Under the pieces are notes generated by a model. That model was not told the DNA's origin. It saw only the letters and a program-made list of their open reading frames with translations, and searched no databases. From the NCBI GenBank assembly GCA_050261415.1, contig JBLNDG010000137.1:1-17338 (forward strand): a stretch of DNA of 17,338 bases. The letters are read 5' to 3'. The stretch comes from JBLNDG01 sp050261415. Its GTDB lineage: Bacteria; Bacillota; Clostridia; Lutisporales; Lutisporaceae. This document shows positions 13,930-17,338 of the stretch, piece by piece. Numbering within the stretch: position 1 is the stretch's first letter; each line of letters opens with the position of its first letter. Position numbers and translations under genes: made by a program.

Positions 13930-15114
13930 ATGGATATTAAGAAACTCTCAATATTGGGGGAAGCAGCAAAATATGACATATGCTCCTCCAGCGCTTCGTC
14001 AGCGCGGAAAATCGGAAATGCCGCAATGGGTAATACACTGCCCTCCGGTATATGCCACTCCTTTACCCCTGACGGAAGATGCGTATCCCTTCTCAAGGTT
14101 TTGATGAGCAACGAGTGCGAGAAGGATTGCAGCTACTGCCCAAACAGGGTCCAACGGGATGTCCCCCGGACTTCATTTTCTCCTGAAGAGCTTTCAAAGC
14201 TTTTCGTCGAATTATATGAGAGAAACTATGTGGAGGGCCTTTTCTTAAGCTCCGGCATAAGGCACGGTATGTCAAGCTCTTTGGAAAACATGATAAAAAC
14301 TGCGGAACTATTGCGATATAAGTATAGGTTCGGTGGTTATATACATATGAAAATGCTGCCCGGAGCTTCGGACGGATACATTGCTCAGGCAGCAGCCCTT
14401 TGTGACAGGCTTTCCCTCAATCTTGAGGCGCCTAATAAGGAGAGGCTTAAGGCTTTAAGCGGGAGTAAGGATTATGAAAAAGAACTCCTGCTGCCTATGG
14501 GAAGCATGTCAAGAATTCTCAGGAACAACCCCGGAACCACCCATACCACCCAATTTATTATAGGTGCGGCAAAAGAAAGCGATGAGGAGATTCTGTCCAC
14601 TGTCAACAGCTTGTATACCTCCTACAACCTGAAAAGAGCCTATTTTAGCGCATTCCATCCGGTACAGGGTACCCCCCTTGAAGTAATTCCTCCGGCTCCG
14701 AAGTTAAGGGAAAACAGGCTTTACCAATCTGATTTTCTAATGAGGTTCTATGACTTCAAGTTCAGCGATTTCTGTTTTGACAGCAGTGGCAACCTTGACC
14801 TGGAACTGGATCCCAAGCTTATGTATGCGGTTAATCATCCACAGTTGTTTCCTGTCGAGGTAAACAGGGCTTCTTTGGAGCAGCTGCTGAGAGTGCCCGG
14901 AATAGGCCCCAAATCTGCCCGTAAAATAATCGAAGTAAGAAGACAATACAGGATAAAGAATCCGGGAGAACTGAAAAATCTCGGCATAAGCCTTAAAAGG
15001 GCGCAGCAGTTTATCACGATCAGCGGTAGGTGCTATGACCCCAACAGGTGGCTCCTGAAGCCGCCCCGGAATGAGTTTGAACAGCTGAGTTTGTTCAAGG
15101 AGGTTAGTCTATGA
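13930..15114 (+). CDS. Radical SAM protein with helix-hairpin-helix, putative DNA modification/repair (TIGR03916-like)
   Basis: 394 residues from the ATG at 13930; the frame extends upstream to 13846 but that part overlaps the promoter. The [4Fe-4S]-binding motif is NECEKDCSYC (CxxxCxxC, Cys63, 67, 70), preceded by the family's conserved GNTLPSGICHSFTPDGRCVSLLKVLMS. The barrel continues with GLFLSSGI (103-110) and IHMKMLPG (138-145). The C-terminus has a helix-hairpin-helix DNA-binding element, VNRASLEQLLRVPGIGPKSARKIIEV (311-336). This architecture is the 'putative DNA modification/repair radical SAM protein' family, usually next to a DUF4130 protein or a DUF4130-uracil-DNA glycosylase fusion, as here. 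It presumably acts on damaged or modified bases; the reaction is unknown. Its stop overlaps the next start by 4 nt (ATGA). Confidence 0.9.
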   Translation: MDIKKLSILGEAAKYDICSSSASSARKIGNAAMGNTLPSGICHSFTPDGRCVSLLKVLMSNECEKDCSYCPNRVQRDVPRTSFSPEELSKLFVELYERNYVEGLFLSSGIRHGMSSSLENMIKTAELLRYKYRFGGYIHMKMLPGASDGYIAQAAALCDRLSLNLEAPNKERLKALSGSKDYEKELLLPMGSMSRILRNNPGTTHTTQFIIGAAKESDEEILSTVNSLYTSYNLKRAYFSAFHPVQGTPLEVIPPAPKLRENRLYQSDFLMRFYDFKFSDFCFDSSGNLDLELDPKLMYAVNHPQLFPVEVNRASLEQLLRVPGIGPKSARKIIEVRRQYRIKNPGELKNLGISLKRAQQFITISGRCYDPNRWLLKPPRNEFEQLSLFKEVSL

Positions 15115-15869
15115 TAGTATTTTCTGATAACCCCGAATCGATAATAAAAGCATGCATACTCTCCAAATTGACGGGGGACTGCATAATGTCCGAAAGGAGC
15201 AATAACCTGCTGCTATTTAGCGGTGATGCCGTTATAAATTCGGACAATTACTGCATTGACGATCTTGCTAAGCAGTTTAAGGATTATTTCCTGAGAAATA
15301 TCGACTGGGTTTATTCCTATAAGGGGAACGAGCTCAAGCACATGATTTATCTGGCTTTGCGCCACAGTTCGGAAACCAGGTACAGCATAATATTCAAAGC
15401 CATCGAGGATGCGTTTTTCAAAGGAATCAATTACTGCCTTCAAGGTGCCTCGCAATATTGCAAAAAGCTTCGCTCCCTTGAGAGTGAAGTCAATCATGAA
15501 GTTTACAGGATGATGGGCTTTATTAGATTCAAACCTGCCGGTGACAAGTGTCTCGCAGCTAATCCAAAGCTTTTTCACAATACAGCGGATTTGATATTGA
15601 CAGAATTTCAAAAAAGATATCCGTATCACAGAATAGTATTAATAACTGATGTATCAGCATTGGCAATCGAAAACGGCAGAATTTTCGAAGTCAATAAAAA
15701 CGAATACGAAAAATATATTACTCAAGATATTTATGACTCTGTTTGGGAAGAATATTATAAGTCCCAATATATTGAATCCCGGAAGAATATAAGGCTTGCA
15801 TCCTCAAAAATTCCAAAGAAATATTGGGATTGGATGCAGGAAGGTAAGATTCTCAAAAGTGAAGAATGA
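15111..15869 (+). CDS. DUF4130 / TIGR03915 probable DNA metabolism protein
   Basis: 252 residues, translationally coupled to the radical SAM gene (ATGA overlap, AAGGAGG upstream). The C-terminal part has the DUF4130 pattern: SLESEVNHEVYRMMGFIRFKPAG (about 122-144), then DLILTEFQKRYPYHRIVLITDVSALAIENG and YDSVWEEYYKSQYIESRKNIRLASSKIPKKYWDWMQEG near the end. In many bacteria this domain is fused to a family-4-like uracil-DNA glycosylase; here no glycosylase domain is present, so this is the stand-alone form. No catalytic residues are known to me. The fixed pairing with the radical SAM protein implies a joint role in repairing or altering DNA. Confidence 0.88.
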   Translation: MIVFSDNPESIIKACILSKLTGDCIMSERSNNLLLFSGDAVINSDNYCIDDLAKQFKDYFLRNIDWVYSYKGNELKHMIYLALRHSSETRYSIIFKAIEDAFFKGINYCLQGASQYCKKLRSLESEVNHEVYRMMGFIRFKPAGDKCLAANPKLFHNTADLILTEFQKRYPYHRIVLITDVSALAIENGRIFEVNKNEYEKYITQDIYDSVWEEYYKSQYIESRKNIRLASSKIPKKYWDWMQEGKILKSEE

Positions 15870-15906
15870 ATGGGATCATGCATTTTGAGGCATAACGAGG
15901 TGCTTT

Positions 15907-17082
15907 ATGTTTAAGTTAATAAGACATGGCGATGTATATAATCCTGAACACATAGGCAGGAAGGATATCCTTATTTGTAATGATAAAATAATCAGGATTG
16001 CAGATTCTATAGATTTTTCCCCCGCCGGTCTGGAGGTAGAAGTTATAGACGGCAGCGATTTCAAAGTTGTCCCCGGCTTTATAGACCAGCATGTCCACAT
16101 TACCGGGGGCGGCGGAGAAGGAGGGCCGACGACAAGAACTCCTGACATAAGGCTAAGCGCCCTGACAACCGCAGGTATTACTACAGTTGTAGGTTTGCTT
16201 GGCACCGATGGAGTTGCCAGAAGTCTTGAGGAACTGCTTGCAAAAGCGCGGGCTCTTGAAGAGGAAGGTATAAGCACTTATATATATACAGGCTGCTATA
16301 CGCTGCCTTTCAAGACTCTGACAGGCTCAGTACAATCTGACATTATTCTGATTGATAAAATTATCGGAGTAGGCGAAATAGCTATTTCAGACCACCGCTC
16401 ATCCTACCCTGACCTTAATGACCTAAAAAAGCTTGCAGGACACACCAGAGTCGGCGGATTATTGGCAAACAAGGCTGGAATAGTGCATTTTCACCTTGGT
16501 GACGGTCCCGAAGGAATAAAGCCTATCGTAGAGATAGTAAAAACTTCAGATATTCCAATAAAGCAGTTCGTACCTACTCATATCAACAGAGCCAAGCACT
16601 TGATGGAGCAAAGTGTTGAATATATCAAAATGGGCGGCTTTGTTGACTTGACCTGTGATATATATCCGACTGAAGAGTGGCCTGATTGTATGAGTATAGG
16701 CGACGCTTTACATTTTTATATTCAAAACGGGATCCCGCTTGATCACGTATCCGCTAGCTCTGATGCCAACGGAAGTGCTCCTATCTTTAATGATAAAGGA
16801 GAGCTTGTGAGTTTGGGCATTGGAGTGGCCAGTACGTTATTTAAGGATGTTAGGGATGCAATCCTTGAAAATATAGTGAGCCTTGAGCAGGGATTAAGCT
16901 TAATTACACAAAACCCTGCGAAAATATTGAAGCTCTATCCCAGAAAGGGCACAATCCAGGAGAAGTCGGATGCAGACCTCCTTTTGCTGGATGAGAAGCT
17001 AAAAATCCATACTGTATTTGCAAAGGGCAATACTATGGTCCAGGGTTTTGAGGCCAAGGTGAAAGCATTCTTTGAAAAGTAA
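15907..17082 (+). CDS. iadA: Isoaspartyl dipeptidase (beta-aspartyl peptidase), amidohydrolase superfamily
   Basis: 391 residues, ATG with GAGGTG 4 nt upstream, 37 nt after the DUF4130 gene and probably in the same transcript. Family landmarks are PGFIDQHVHITGGGGEGGPTTRTP (56-79, metal ligands His62/His64 and the catalytic-site Glu71), GLLGTDGVAR (96-105), ISDHRSS (160-166), FHLGD (His196), PTHINR (His225) and SSDANGS (Asp286, the general base). It hydrolyses beta-aspartyl dipeptides derived from damaged (isomerised) proteins. One oddity: in E. coli IadA the bridging, carboxylated Lys162 lies in GVKCAISDHRS, whereas here the aligned stretch GVGEIAISDHRS places Glu157 at that position. A glutamate bridge occurs in other amidohydrolases, so activity is still plausible. 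Being next to DNA-repair genes may be coincidence. Confidence 0.92.
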   Translation: MFKLIRHGDVYNPEHIGRKDILICNDKIIRIADSIDFSPAGLEVEVIDGSDFKVVPGFIDQHVHITGGGGEGGPTTRTPDIRLSALTTAGITTVVGLLGTDGVARSLEELLAKARALEEEGISTYIYTGCYTLPFKTLTGSVQSDIILIDKIIGVGEIAISDHRSSYPDLNDLKKLAGHTRVGGLLANKAGIVHFHLGDGPEGIKPIVEIVKTSDIPIKQFVPTHINRAKHLMEQSVEYIKMGGFVDLTCDIYPTEEWPDCMSIGDALHFYIQNGIPLDHVSASSDANGSAPIFNDKGELVSLGIGVASTLFKDVRDAILENIVSLEQGLSLITQNPAKILKLYPRKGTIQEKSDADLLLLDEKLKIHTVFAKGNTMVQGFEAKVKAFFEK

Positions 17083-17248
17083 AATAAAAGTAGTATGCGC
17101 TCGTGCATACCACCTTTCTATAATGCATAGGAAAGTATAAATTTCCGATGTGGGCCCACAAAACAAGTTCGTTACACCCACAACATCAATGTAAGGTTTT
17201 CCTATGGGAAAACCTCTAGTGTGACACTTTCCGTTAAATGCATTTCAT
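17083..17248. repeat. Non-coding stretch with several palindromes
   Basis: No gene is visible. Inverted repeats are GTATGC/GCATAC (17093-17098 with 17105-17110), GGAAA/TTTCC (17130-17134 with 17142-17146), the perfect 12-mer TGTGGGCCCACA (17149-17160), and GGTTTTCC/GGAAAACC with a 4-nt loop (17195-17214). The first may act as a weak terminator of iadA. The cluster resembles the ends of a small decayed element, but no transposase remnant is seen. Confidence 0.45.
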
Positions 17249-17294
17249 AAAAGGCTTCCTTAGTCGTTAAGATGCTTCAATAAAAGCCTTTTTT
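17249..17294. terminator. Convergent intrinsic terminator
   Basis: AAAAGGCTT (17249-17257) pairs with AAGCCTTTT (17284-17292) around a 26-nt loop. A T run continues to 17294 for the plus strand, and A/T-rich DNA flanks the minus-strand side. It can end both the iadA transcript and a minus-strand gene entering from the right. Confidence 0.6.
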
Positions 17295-17308
17295 ACCATA
17301 CCGGACTA

Positions 17309-17338
17309 TTACTTGTCTTTTCCGTTTCCATTTCCATT
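17309..17338 (-). CDS. Last codons of a minus-strand gene with an Asn-Gly repeat tail (partial)
   Basis: Read on the minus strand, the window edge begins NGNGNGKDK followed by TAA (17311-17309). A short Asn-Gly repeat is typical of low-complexity protein tails, and a terminator follows 15 nt later, so this is probably the 3' end of a convergent gene. Only nine codons are visible, so the identity cannot be given. Confidence 0.35.
   Translation of the reverse strand, partial: NGNGNGKDK

Overview
This window looks like a chromosomal segment of a low-to-moderate GC, Gram-positive anaerobe of the Clostridia, possibly near the cellulolytic Ruminiclostridium/Acetivibrio group. The evidence is strong GGAGG-type ribosome binding sites, TTG/GTG starts, sigma-A-like promoters, a NagZ-type lipoprotein, a radical SAM/DUF4130 DNA-metabolism pair, and a CRISPR repeat of the clostridial type ending in GGATTGAAAC. 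The genus is inference only.

Layout. (1) 1-629: the 3' end of an unrecognised plus-strand gene with an intrinsic terminator, then a 55-residue unknown ORF. (2) 704-4556, minus strand: a self-contained efflux operon, TetR regulator -> HlyD-type adaptor -> ABC ATPase -> ABC-2 permease. A near-perfect sigma-A promoter drives it, and a 32-bp palindromic operator sits on the transcription start. The order resembles E. coli cecR-ybhGFSR, but with a single permease. (3) 4577-8322: the most unusual region. A minus-strand pair (ParM/Alp-like actin ATPase, then a PRC-barrel protein with a long acidic linker) is divergent from a plus-strand P-loop protein resembling TadZ/CpaE. The 183-bp divergent promoter region holds a 16-bp perfect palindrome and a tandem 10-bp repeat, and both arms end in strong terminators. 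I propose it as a candidate chromosomal cytoskeletal or positioning system. (4) 8327-10821, minus strand: a two-gene operon of a PLP alpha-oxoamine synthase and a zinc-dependent medium-chain dehydrogenase. (5) 11115-12395: a secreted, lipid-anchored GH3 N-acetylglucosaminidase (NagZ type).

(6) 12396-13912: a scar-like accessory patch. It has a GC-rich foldable segment, a small minus-strand HTH ORF, one solitary 37-nt CRISPR repeat with no array or cas genes, and a DUF6431 zinc-ribbon ORF typical of insertion elements. The tail of that ORF appears to run into the native promoter of the next gene. (7) 13930-17082, plus strand: a radical SAM protein and a DUF4130 protein (translationally coupled, the TIGR03916/TIGR03915 pair), then an isoaspartyl dipeptidase in which the usual carboxylated lysine aligns with Glu. 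(8) 17083-17338: non-coding DNA with several palindromes, a convergent terminator, and probably the last codons of a minus-strand gene ending in an Asn-Gly repeat.

Family names come from motif recognition by eye. No database search was possible.
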